Shown piece by piece: positions 21,860 to 32,573 of a stretch of 64,000 nt of DNA (its first letter is position 1; each line of letters starts with the position of its first letter). Position numbers and translations under genes: made by a program. This DNA is from Xanthostigma xanthostigma (Eukaryota; Arthropoda; Insecta; Raphidioptera; Raphidiidae), in contig OY754467.1 of NCBI GenBank assembly GCA_963575645.1, forward strand, positions 51,617,108 through 51,681,107, read 5' to 3'. The notes under the pieces are model-generated. The model did not search any database and was not told where the DNA came from. It saw only the letters and a list, made by a program, of their open reading frames with translations.

Positions 21860-22242
21860 TATTTATGTCCGAATGTGATAAAACCTCGACCAATTTTTTT
21901 CAGACTATATATTGACAAAAAAATAATAAAATTATATATCAATATTTCTCTATAGATGACGTTTCGATCCGGATTTGGATCTTCTTCAGAAATAATCTAA
22001 AAAATATAAAAATTAATTCAAACTCCATTCTATTAGAAAATATAAGTAGATATAGGTACTATTATTAATATTTATACTTTTTAGGTTATTTCTGAAGAAG
22101 CTCCAAATCCAGAACGAAACGTCATCTAGTGAAATATTGAATTATAATTTTATTATTTTTGTGTCAATATATAGCCTGAAAAAAAATGGTCGATAATTTT
22201 ATTTATTTGAAGAAATAGGTTTTATCACATTCAGACATAAAT
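21860..22242. repeat. foldback MITE of the CGACCAATTTTT family
   Basis: The left arm (…GATAAAACCTCGACCAATTTT, CAGAC) matches the right arm in reverse (GTCTGAAAA-type, GGTCGATAATTTT and TTTTATCACATTCAGACATA). The interior has GAAGAAGCTCCAAATCC and its complement. A close relative lies at 34486-34843. Confidence 0.75.
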
Positions 22243-22278
22243 ACCTACTCTTCCCAAAATACACGATCGCTTTCCATC

Positions 22279-22572
22279 ATGGAATTTACACACACAAACA
22301 ACAAAGTAACCTCTAAAATGGCGCGGGAAAATAAATTAATATCGTCTTGGCATCGACGCAATTCTATGCACGCTGAAACTTGCATCATCATCACCGACTC
22401 GGCGTCGTGGCTCGCCGACCAAAATGGGATTCGAGATTCTGCATCGCTGCAAGCCGCAACTGATGCCAAATACGTGATTCAGTACTACTGCACACACTGC
22501 TACTTGCATCATGAAAACATAAGAGCCGATGCCTGCATCGCAGCTAACATCAAGGTGTGTAGATCGCTTTAG
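22279..22572 (+). other. GC-richer 97-codon ORF, function unknown
   Basis: Plus-strand ATG-to-stop frame with Cys/His pairs (HAETC, YYCTHCYLHHEN, RADACIAAN). These are suggestive of a metal-binding or TE-type protein but not of a definite zinc finger. The DNA (22290-22640) is richer in G/C than its surroundings. The opposite strand is also open for 74 codons, so the coding strand is not certain. It could be a TE fragment or a retained gene piece. Confidence 0.25.
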
Positions 22573-22973
22573 AACACGCTTTAGCTACTGCGCATGCGGG
22601 TGACGGTTTCGAAAGCGTTTGCTGGCTGCTTGGAACGAACCTATGTCACTGAAATGAGCCCGTTGGACACTCGACACTCTGTAGAAGATACGTGTGAAGT
22701 AATGTTAGAGATACGAATATATATACATTCATCTTAACATTTGGTTCACCATTCAGCAGCGGTCTGCCTTCAGTTAATCCTCGCGATCACCGCTATATGT
22801 TGCGGTGAGACTCCACAATGGCCTGCGGTGATATAACACATATGTATAATATTATGTATGTGTGTGTTTTCTTTAGTAGATTGTTGGCACAACTAACTTA
22901 TAACATAATCATTGTTAAGAAAATGTAAGTTTGTTAAGCGATTATAATTTATACGAATTCTCTACTTCAACCG

Positions 22974-23046
22974 AGCGGTGTAGCGTAGTGGTGAGAGCAC
23001 TAGACTCGCATTCGGGAGGTACCGGGTTCGAATGCCTGCTTCAGGT
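22974..23046 (+). tRNA. tRNA-Ala-like (CGC) sequence, probably a SINE/pseudo-tRNA
   Basis: A-box GTGTAGCGTAGTGGTGAGAG, anticodon-like CTCGCAT and B-box GGGTTCGAATGCC are present in the right order. The acceptor arms do not pair well, and an LTR-type repeat follows at once. A functional tRNA is unlikely. Confidence 0.4.
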
Positions 23047-23064
23047 TTTTACTTAAAAATTGTA

Positions 23065-23300
23065 CTATAATATTGTTGCGTGCTCTCTGTTGGAACGATA
23101 ATGTGTTCCATAGAATGTTCTAGACAACAAACAACAATGGAAAGCAGGTAAAAACCCGACCTTCTTAGAAAGCAATGCATCTAAAAAAGGTTGAGATGCT
23201 TCTAGAACATTCGACAGACGGGGGACGAAGCTATAAAATGCGAGCGGAGTGGTTGGCAAGTCAGTCAGCTGGTTAGTTGCAGCGCGTACGTACAGTGGAT
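23065..23300 (+). repeat. 5' part of an LTR (U3 region) related to 62309-62990
   Basis: Shares the phrases GACGGGGGACGAAGCTATAA-type, ATAAAATGC (TATA box), the Inr-like CAGTCAG and GTACGTACAGTGGATTACA with the solo LTR. It breaks off after the latter. No internal element is attached. Confidence 0.65.
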
Positions 23301-23459
23301 TACAGACAACTGTGGCGGATAATCAGCCACCAATTTCTAGCCTCGTTTGCAGCGGCCTTAAGTCAAAATTTCCAGAATTACCCTAGGTGTAAAAAGCATA
23401 TATTACAAAATTTACATCCACAAAGTTTATACGGTGGCTATAAATATACTTTTTTTAAT

Positions 23460-24800
23460 TTAACAATAATTTAATTTTGTGACATATAAAATACAAATTT
23501 TAATTGTCTTCAAAAGATGGAAAATTTAAGAGTAGTTTGCAGATTTCGTTTCCTCATATTTTAGGGGAGATCAAAATAAAATGAGGTTGTTTATTCAATT
23601 ATTAAATCACACAAATTTAATTTTCATTCAATCAGTGTGTGCAATTTTTTTTCTGCAACTGCGTTTCCAGGCTGTAAATTTAATGTCGCTCGCGAGTCAC
23701 GATCGATGTAGGTGGCTGTATAGTTGTGTATGACATTCCTACATTAGAGGTCGTTGCACTTACATAAATAAAGCTGGATTTACACTATGTTTTTTCATTT
23801 TTTAGATAATTCCCTGGGCATTCACCAACACTTAAAAGTTTTGAGTCTATCTATATCAACATTAAACGATTGCAATAGGCAACAAACACGTAAAAATATT
23901 AAACTAACTGTACCACACACAAGCATATTATAGTCTCGCTTGTACATGACAAGTAATAGAACATTCTTTTTTTTGTGTTCTGTAAATTTAAAACTAGGTG
24001 GTCAATATTTTTTTTACTATTATGCATAAGTTTTTTTTAAATATATTTTATTTTAATTAATTATCTCGATTTTGAGGAGGTCAATTATTTATTTGTAATT
24101 AAACTAATACAAAATCACCTTCATAAATAGGATTATTATTTATTTTTCAAAATTTTCTTGATGGTTTTTAGTGTTCCGAGTAAAACGAAATATTTATGGA
24201 ATTACTTCTGTATTCGTCCATCACGGTTCGGTTTTATGTGATTGAAGTTAACAATGCTCCATCAGTGATGGGCATTATGGCTGGTTTGAAGATAAAAAAG
24301 TCAGGGCTACTTATTATTTTCCAAAAAAAAAATTTATTATTTTCACTGTAAGCGTTTATATTATCAAACCAAGCATTTGTTATTGGCGAATATTTTAATG
24401 CGTGCTTCAAACAACCATTATTTTTGAGGTTTCATTGTGAACCTAACTTTAGAAAAATTAAATATAAAAAGAATATTTTTATGGAAAATTAAGTGGGAAT
24501 TCTATTATTAATGTTTTTTCATTGATCGTTTGAACACTACAATAAAAAAATTAGGTCGAGATGGTTTTTCTCGAAAAAGAAATGACGCCGTCACCCCAAG
24601 TCATTGTTACAAGTCTTAAAACATTATTTGGGGCCCCTAATAATAGTGCACTAAATGGCTCTTTTCATCATAAAACACATACTAGCATCCTACTAGTTCA
24701 TATTGAAGCCAACAAAAGAAACACCTAAAATTTTGCATAAATATACCTAAATATTTTGAATTAGTATCATTAGTATTGAATTAAACCATAGATTATAGAC
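23460..24800. other. gene-free intronic DNA
   Basis: AT-rich, no domain, no repeat boundary recognised. The piece before 24811 runs into the Ig5a donor. Confidence 0.5.
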
Positions 24801-24810
24801 CGGAGCTTAC

Positions 24811-24955
24811 CTTCCATTGGTCGGCAATGCAAATCCGTCCAGGGACCACGATATTTGCGGGGTGGGATTTCCGGTGGCACTGCACTTCAACGAGACAGCT
24901 GGTCCCGGCTGCAGGGTTTGCTCTATAAAACTGTATAGCAGAACAGGAGGAGCAT
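24811..24955 (-). CDS. Dscam2: Dscam2 exon, first half of Ig5
   Basis: A 145-nt exon isolated by 12.5 and 16.7 kb introns. Acceptor TTGTTTCAG, donor AG|GTAAGC. AT at the start completes an aspartate from the G left by Ig4b (ELQLG-D-APPVLLYSFIEQ). It carries Cys in VSLKCSATG and Trp in QISWSLDG. It ends PTNG plus AG, which the next exon's A makes arginine. The open frames of 76 and 89 codons read across here include intron sequence and are not separate genes. Confidence 0.94.
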
Positions 24956-25249
24956 CTGAAACAATATAGAAATAAATTAACCACAGTGTAACACGCACCC
25001 AACCCCCCCAGCTGTGACGACACTGACTCTTGTCGAATGTTATCGGTCTAACAATGACACACGCAGGTATTGCCAAATCCCTAAATTCTTAGAAATGCGA
25101 TGCTGGTCGAGACGGGTTTGGAACATTCGAGAAAAACAAAAATATAGTCGCAGGTAGATTTGTTCCAGAATATTCGACCACGTGCTTACAGTGCACAAGA
25201 CAGACACAGTTAAGACGTCATAGTGTTAACATATAGTGTTGTTCAGTCG

Positions 25250-25520
25250 CCAGACATAAATCAATTGAGTTCATATAAATTGCATAGAGCGCTTAGTAGA
25301 TAAATTTTGTATATAGACGTGTTATAGTGTTTTGTGTACGTAGAGAGTCAGTAATGACTTTGTATTTTTATTTTATTACTTAGTTGTTTTCTGTTACGTT
25401 TTTATTGTTTTGTTTTGTTACATTTTTCAATAGAAGTACTTTTAGTTTGTTGTTTCTTTGTTGTGTTAACGTTTCATTATTGTAAATAAATATTTTCCAC
25501 CACATCGAAGAACAGTTTCG
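25250..25520 (+). repeat. R-U5 part of an LTR related to 62309-62990
   Basis: Shares GTAAATAAATATTTTCCACC, AGAACAGTTT and the AATAAA context with the right half of the solo LTR. The left part of this insertion (from about 25085) has diverged. With the separate 5' fragment at 23065 it shows old LTR activity in this intron. Confidence 0.55.
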
Positions 25521-25608
25521 TCACAATATTGTTGATTCGATTCCTTAAGGCTGCTGCACATGAGGATGGAACTTTTTCCTGCTTCATAGAATCGCGAGAA
25601 TTTAAATA

Positions 25609-26064
25609 CACCCATCCCCCGATTTACACGGTACTTGTTTTACACGTTTTCGCTTTTACATGGTTTTCCAAATAAGTTTTTTTTTTGTTTTTATCGCACG
25701 CTACTAAATGCTACTGTAATTGAACACATGCGCTGTGTACACATCTCACGGGGAATCCCGAGCTTATGTGCTGACTTGCTGCACATGCACACTATGTCTG
25801 TATTTCTTCGCATAAAATTAAAGTTTTATCTACGGAAAATTGTATTTGAGTGAAAGTTTCACAGTTTCAGAACCTGTCAATGCATTTTATTTTTATTTCT
25901 GTGTACACCTAAAAATATTGAAAAAAATCACATCTGTTAAATAGCAAAATTATGCATTTTCTGCAAGCTTTTCGATTTACACGGTTTTGACTTGAAATTT
26001 TTTAATTTTCGATTTACACGTTTTTCTCAGGAACGTATCTACCGTGTAAATCGAGGGATAGGTG
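25609..26064. mobile_element. Tigger/pogo-like MITE, TA target
   Basis: The ends CACCCATCCCCCGATTTACA and (reverse) CACCTATCCCTCGATTTACA are matched over 24 bp with few differences, with TA on each side. The CCCTCGATTTACACGG end resembles Tigger TIRs. The 456-bp interior contains a further internal copy of CGATTTACACG. No transposase remains. An overlapping ORF is non-coding. Confidence 0.75.
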
Positions 26065-26069
26065 TATAA

Positions 26070-27940
26070 TCAAATTGTAACTGAAATAATAAGAATCAAA
26101 AAATTTATAAAAAATAAATTGAAAGAATAAAAGGCTTCACTCAAAATACAGTTTTAGAACACCTGTGCTTGAAAAAAAAAACATTTTTGCAATCAGTCAT
26201 GCTTACATAATTATATATTTCAGCGATTGTTAAATCCTTTGAAAGCATTAATTCATTTAATAAATTGTAAAAAAAAACATATTCATATCAGCACGGGTTT
26301 ATGAATCTGTGCGTGGATTCAAAGCGAATCAACTAATAAGCATTTGTTAAATAAAATTTTTCACAAAGGCGTAATCATTCCACACATGTACGGATAAAAA
26401 CGAGAACATTAACATTGCACTATTTAATATATTAATTAAAAATATTATCTCTAATGTTTTCCAGTTTGTTCGAAAAATAAGACCTACATTTAAATGTTCA
26501 ACGAAGTTATAACAGATATTTTAATCAATATAATATACGATGTCCCAACGAAAACTTGTATCCCAATAAAACTCGGCAAAAAAAAACGTTTTGACAAAAA
26601 TTATTATGTCAGCCATTATTAATTTATCAGGCGAATAAATATTTATATTCTGACGATTTATACCTGCAGTAAACTTAAATCTGTTTGGTGAATTGAATTA
26701 TCGCTATTTATTCGGAGGAATAGCTACCTGACGAACAAATCAACCTAATAAATAACACGTTCGGTGAATATGGCCATTACACTTTAAAAGCTTCTGATTG
26801 ACGGACTTACGACAAAACGTTGTTACAACAATATGATTCCACTAGTGTGACCTGTGCGAATTATTCGCACTAAATAAGTATAATACTTATCACTTTACAA
26901 AATTATTTTTTAAATATGATTGCAGGTATTCAATTCGTTTCTAATTTTGCACACTGCTTATAACGTTCTTTTTTTTGTTGTATTACAATATGAAGCTCAG
27001 ATGACAGATCGAAGAAATATTTTACTAAAATTGTCATATAGATTATAGAGGCGCAAGTAGCAAAAGCGTTGAGCTAAGCCGTCAGATGGCATCATGCAGC
27101 ATTGCTGTGACGTTGTTCAGCGTTGCTCGCTGTTTCAAAATTATAGCCGTCAGATGGCAGTATGCAGTGTTGTATTACAATATGAAGGTCAGATGACAGA
27201 TCGAAGTGTTGACGTTGTTTCAAAATTAAAGCCTTCAGATGGCAGACGTTGTTCAGCGTTGCTGTATTTTAATTAATTTACAAAAACAAAAGCAATAATA
27301 CATTTTTTAGTTGTGGATGTCAGTAGAGCAAGCAATTATCTGTAAAATGATATTTAATTTATGTGGAGAAATTGTGAGGTTTTTCCAAAAAAGGGAGGCA
27401 AACATCTTTAACCTTAGCGTATTAATATATATGATTATAATCCTAAAAACTATTAATAATTCTACATAATCTACTTTGCCTTGCGGACACAAATGTGCGA
27501 AATCATGCTGAGATTTGACTGTTAAGTAAAAGTTATAAACCATGCAGGTTCGTTGTTTTTATTTCCATAATATAAGCGCTATAAAAAATTAACACCTCTC
27601 AGGGGAGCCGCGGCGCAATCTTAACGGCGTACTGTGTCTGTGAAATAGGTGTTATAAACAGGGTGAGCGTGTATATCAGATTAAATTAAAAATAATTTGC
27701 TCCAAGGAAAATATCTACAGGTCGTTAAAATGCTGCTCCAAACACGATACCTATATTACATAACCTACATCAGTGATGGCGAACCATTTTGAGAAGTGGG
27801 TCAAATTTTGTTAACTATTTTTTTAGTACTAGCTTGTGGGCCACTAAGACAGTGGCGTTACTTGGAAAGAATGAGAGGGGATGGTTAAATATTATTTCTA
27901 AACAACCATAATTATTTCTAAACTTTTTTTAGACGACACA
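26070..27940. other. gene-free intronic DNA with a short repeated phrase
   Basis: Mostly AT-rich. Between 26990 and 27260 the phrases ACAATATGAAGCTCAGATG / ACAATATGAAGGTCAGATG and CAGATGGCA recur several times as a small imperfect tandem block. The rest of the stretch shows no gene. Confidence 0.5.
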
Positions 27941-27949
27941 CGACATTTT

Positions 27950-28665
27950 ATGATTTTGCAAAAGTTCCGACAGATTTTGGTTTTGAAAAATTACAAAAAT
28001 CGAATTCTTTAATACAATTTTAAATTGAGAATACTTACAGAAAAAAATACGCTGAATTCAATAAGTGTAAGCTTACGTCTGTATCTCTTTTAATTTGGAA
28101 ACTATACGGCCATTCGAATGTTTTATATGATTTTCTGAAAACTATAAACGCAAATAACTTCTAAACCAAAAGACATACAGACGTTTGTTTGTGCTCATTG
28201 GATTCAGCGTGTTTTTTTCTATAAGCATGATGATTTTGTAAAAGTTCCGACAGATTTCGATTTTAGGCAAAAATCGTATTTTTTAAAGGGGTATGCCTTG
28301 AAAAAATTGCAAAAATCGAATTCTTTAATATACTTTTGAAATTGAGAATGCTTACAGATAAATACGTTGAATTCAATAAGCGTAAGCAAACGTCTGTATC
28401 TCTTTTAGTTTGGAAACTACGGCCATTCGAAAGTTTTGTATGATTTTCTGAAAACTATAAACGCAAATAACTTCTAAACCAAAAGACATACAGACGTTTG
28501 TTTGTGCTCATTGGATTCAGCGTATTTTTTTCTATAAGCATAATGATTGTGCTAAAGTAGTTTTCGTCAAAAATCGCATTTTTTTAAACGGGTATGCCTT
28601 GAAAAAATTGCAAAAATAGATTTCTTTAATATACTTTTGAAATTTAGAAAGCTTATAGAAAATCA
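27950..28665. repeat. tandem array of ~280-310-bp units with internal inverted repeats
   Basis: Two complete and one partial copy, starting near 27950, 28232 and 28543. Each has AAAAGTTCCGACAGATTT, then GGCCATTCGAATGTTTTAT-type and AGACATACAGACGTTTG. Inside a unit, CGCTGAATTCAATAAG pairs with CATTGGATTCAGCG in reverse, so each repeat can fold. Not CRISPR-like (no regular short spacers). Confidence 0.65.
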
Positions 28666-28715
28666 GTAACAACTCTTAGTAATGCAGTGTAAGCAGCAAG
28701 TCTTTAAGAGCGACG

Positions 28716-28745
28716 GTGGTTCACTGGTAGAATGCTCGTCGGCCT
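28716..28745 (+). repeat. tRNA-Gly(GCC) 5'-half fragment
   Basis: The run CGGTGGTTCACTGGTAGAAT followed by GCTCG matches the first half of a glycine tRNA with its A-box; the anticodon and T arm are absent. Likely a SINE or tRNA fragment. Confidence 0.45.
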
Positions 28746-29392
28746 CGGAATTGTATTTTTTGTTTTTAGAATTGCAAATAACTTGATTGATTTATATTTT
28801 TTATTATTTTTAGAATTGCAAATCACTTGATTACTTTTTTTTATTCTGACTCACTTATCAAAACTTTTAATGTTTCCCGTTAACCTAGAATCTTGTTTGG
28901 CCGAAAATATTTAATAGTCTACACTTTACAGTGTCTAATGTATTTCCTAGTTATCCATCTTTGCTCACAGTCTATAGTCTATACAATATTCTAACCTTCA
29001 GTCGTCCAGTTCGCATATCCCAATTCTCTCATCCTTCCATTGTCCTGGCAGCCCAGTAACAATTCAATACTTTTCCAGGGTAATTCGATTGTTCATCAAA
29101 GCTTCAATAGACGCATCTAACAATGTGAATGGTTTCAATAGTTTGATCTATTTGCGATTCGATTGTATTGTTGCTCACGAACAATTGGTTTAATTGGAAT
29201 TGAATGTAAATTTGTTTGTATCAAACGTTTCTTTGACATACACTATCAAACTATTTTAGAGATTAATTTTAGTACTTAATTAACAATGTTGAAAAACTGT
29301 CAAAACAATTTTTATGATCAAATAATTAAAATCAACTTTTAAAATGTTTAAAGTATTTCAGTTTAGCCTCTATGCCCGTATTTTATTTTCTG

Positions 29393-29646
29393 CTAGTGGT
29401 CCGTTCCGGTTTTACCCGGGTGCAAAAAAACGAATGAGGGCGGGGGGGGGGGGTCATGAGTTATCTATTTTTTACACCTTGGGTTACATTATTGAAGTTT
29501 TCGTAGGGATTCCTAGGGAGCCTATGTTACTCAGTGATAATGTAGCATTCTAATAGTGAAAAAAATTTTAAAATCGGTCTAGTAGTTTTTGAGTTTATTC
29601 ATTACAAACAAAAATACAAATCTTTTCTCCTTATAATATTAGTATA
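29393..29646 (-). mobile_element. short Helitron-like element
   Basis: Minus-strand ends: near 29646 TTATACTAATATTATAAGG, and CTAG at 29393-29396 after the hairpin in CACCCGGGTAAAACCGG. A run of G interrupts the body. The flanking base after CTAG is C and not the usual T, so the boundary is tentative. Confidence 0.55.
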
Positions 29647-29787
29647 ATACTGGTAAAGAGTCGTTTGAATATAAAATATAGATACCATGTCTATAAGGTA
29701 ACTATATAATATTATTATTACATAATGAGTTTAATTATCTAATACAATTGTCTGTTTTAGCTTTTTCTGAAATTTATGGAATATAAA

Positions 29788-30038
29788 GCCTCCACTACAC
29801 ACGTGGCCAGCACCGCCACTTACAGGCACTCACGATTGTGTAGAGGGCATATTCGTCGGTGCGTGGACATAATCGCCTGTAATCGGTTGATTGTCGGTAC
29901 ATCAAAGGAATGCGTGGCCAGCATCGTGCGCCCGTACACACAATCGGACCGGCACGATTGTGTGGAGGGCTAGGCAATCATCGCGGCGATGATAGGCACT
30001 TATTTGAGTGGCGGTGCTGGCCACGTGTGTGTAGAGGC
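29788..30038. repeat. foldback MITE with 32-bp TIRs
   Basis: GCCTCCACTACACACGTGGC and the following CAGCACCGCCACT are matched in reverse at 30007-30038. ATAA may be duplicated outside. The interior is itself rich in CACGATTGTG phrases. Both strands give short ORFs that are artefacts of the palindrome. Confidence 0.75.
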
Positions 30039-30039
30039 A

Positions 30040-30650
30040 TAATACACAATAAAAAATAAATGTTAATAGTTTGGTTTACGCATGTTTTTCGACTAACGTA
30101 AATTTTTTTAGTACTTCCAAGTTACTGCACACGTGAGAAAGGAACAGTTCCATAGTCCCAGCGGGTTGATCCTAGAGTTGGTGGCCGTAGTTGCACGCGC
30201 ATATACAAACGTGCTTGCACTGTAGGGCCCCTCGTGTGTGGAACTAATAATGGCAGTGATGGGGCGAAGCTCTCTCTCTCTCTCTGTTCTATACCTACGT
30301 GTCTGTTGAGTGTTTACTGCACATTGAGAGGACAGCATATATATTGCTAGCAAAGATCGGGAAAAAGACTTAAACACCACACGGTGTAGACATATATACG
30401 TCTGTCTCACTTATTATACTCTGAGTGTCAAGCGAATGTCCGTGAATGGATGCGCGTCAGTTTGTACATGGAACTAAGTTGTAAAAGGGAGACGGCTTGC
30501 TCTTTTCCACTTACTATAATTGCCCCACTACAGACGCGACACTTACGGACAGCGGGTCAAGTAAAAAAAAGAGATAGAAAACAGTCATTTGCTGCCTCAC
30601 GCTTCTACTTACGGCCACTAGCAATATAGAAGTTATTAAATATATATATA
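30040..30650. other. gene-free sequence before the LTR element
   Basis: Contains a CT-repeat (30270-30285), several CAC/GTG-rich phrases and, before the LTR, a (TA)n run at 30640-30660 where the LTR element inserted. I see no convincing gene. Confidence 0.5.
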
Positions 30651-30659
30651 TATATATAT

Positions 30660-31002
30660 AAGGGTGTTAATTTTTCTCCAACAACAATAAACAAATTTGT
30701 TTCTCTGTAAAATATAAAGATTAGTTTATTACTAATTACAAGGGCTATTTACAATATTTACAAAGTTACCTGTAAAATATAAAGAAACGACAATTAAGTT
30801 TATTATTATTAATTCTCCTTTAATTCACTCAACGAAATCTATCTTTTAATTACTTCTATTATCTCTTGAAAATTATTTGTCTGTATCTCCAATTGTTTTT
30901 TAATATGTCAATTAATTCCATTTAGTGAGAGTTAATTGAAGTAGGCATATGTAGTGTGTGAAGCGCGGCAGATTCAAATGAAGAAAGCCTACTTTCTTTA
31001 CA
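30660..31002 (-). repeat. 3' LTR
   Basis: On the minus strand it begins TGTAAAGAAAGTAGGC and ends near TTAACACCCTTA. It is the copy that follows the polypurine tract. It is identical to 33707-34049 in my comparison. Confidence 0.88.
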
Positions 31003-31017
31003 TCTCCCCTTCCCACC
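31003..31017 (-). promoter_or_regulatory. polypurine tract
   Basis: GGTGGGAAGGGGAGA directly precedes the TGTAAAG start of the 3' LTR on the minus strand. This placement is the usual plus-strand primer site of LTR elements and fixes the LTR boundary. Confidence 0.8.
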
Positions 31018-31202
31018 GTGAAAATTATATCAAGAATTTTCATCCTCTATTGTTTCTTCTACTGGTATTAATTTTGTTTTATGGAATAATCCTTTTTCTT
31101 CATTTCTTCTTCCAGTTTTAATTTTGTATATTGAATTCGATATTTTTTAATATTATTTCGAATAGGCCAATCCTAAGTTCGTCTAGTTTTTCTCTGTTTA
31201 AT

Positions 31203-32573
31203 TTATTGCCATTTTCCACATATACTTAGGTCTCCTGTGTTGAATTCGTATTCTTTTCTGTTTTTATCAAAGAGTTTTTTATTGTATTCGTGTGATTTTA
31301 TGGCCCTTTGTACTGCTACTTTTCTATCTTTCTTCCAATCTTCTGAATTTTTATTTTGTATTAATTCTTCGGGTAACATACTTGTATCTGTACCGTCATT
31401 ATCAACTATCTTTCTTTTTATTTTTTGTAACATATTGTTTTCTTGTTGATCCTTTTTTATTTCATTTATCTTTATCAAATTTACTATTTTTAGCATATCT
31501 TGTGTTTTGACTGATTCTAATACCGGATTTCGACTAAGACAATCCGCTTCGAGGTTACATTTTACTGGTAAATACTTTATTTTGAAATCGAATTGTGATA
31601 GGTAGTATATCAACTCACCTAGTTCTGCGTCCGTTTTTACCTTAATATTAAGATGTTCTAAAGGTTTGTGTTCTGAATATACTTCAAAATATCTTCCAAT
31701 CAACCAATGTTCCCAATAATTTATTGCCTCTTTAATTGCCAGACATTCTAAATATATACCTTTTTTTCTCTTTTGTGTTTCTTTCAGTTTTTTTGAAAAA
31801 TAGGCTACTGCTTTTTCTTCTCCATTTTGTTGAACTTGTTTCAATATTGCACCCATGCTTTCTGGTGAAGTATCTGTATATATTTTTATGGGCAAATCTT
31901 TATCAAATATCTCTAGCACTGGTTGGGAGCATAATATTTTTTTTCCTTCATCTTTTTTAAAAGTCAGAGTCACTGGTGCCGCAAAAGGGCTATATGATTC
32001 TTCGATTAAGTTTTTCTCTAATAATTTTGTTACTTGCTGTTCTATTTCTTTTTTGTCTTTTCTAAAAATCATTTTGTATTTATCTATTAGTTTTTCTATT
32101 TTATATTTGTCTTTTTCACATAAGTGGTCCAATTTCATTTCAAATTCTTTTTCTTGGACATGTTCATTAAAGTTCACTCTAACTTCTATTGGGCTTATTT
32201 TTTTTGTGTCTGTTTTTATTTTGTTCTCTATTGATTTTTGAGAAATGTTTAAGTTCTCATCTTGAGTTAATCGAAATAGTTTTACCATATCCAGCCCAAT
32301 CAAGAAATCTGCAAAATCATCATTTTTCACTATAAATACATCTACTTCTTTTTCTATTTCAAATATTCTAATTTTTATTGTTACTAGTCCATTTGTTTGT
32401 GTCACACCATTGACTGTTTTTAATGATATTTTATTCATACCTTCTTTGTTTTCTTTTATTGTAATAAATTTTGAATTTATTATTGATATTTGTGATCCTG
32501 GATCATAAATTCCATCTATATTCAGTCTGTCCTCTAGTAACATTTTTACTTTTATCAATGGTGTGATGATTAG
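31203..32573 (-). pseudogene. pro-pol remnant with protease and RNase H, RT and IN cores missing
   Basis: The frame is entered by -1 shift at 32579-32573 and continues to a stop at 31203; the open frame begins with TTG, not ATG, which suits frameshift expression. Near its start is an aspartic protease-like active site (GIYDPGSQISIIN), with Pro where D-T/S-G is usual. A short RT N-terminal part (SPFAAPVTL) joins directly to RNase H (IKIYTDTSPESMGAIL, then LECLAIKEAINYW, YSEHKPL, EADCLSR). In the last pair the usual TDH aspartate is Glu. The C-terminal tail (KSHEYNKKLFDKNRKEYEF) is that of integrase after its core. So RT palm and IN catalytic core are gone in frame. Non-functional for transposition. 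Confidence 0.85.

Noticed and set aside
29776-30038. Two opposite 60-65-codon ORFs
   Set aside because: Produced by the palindromic structure of the foldback MITE.
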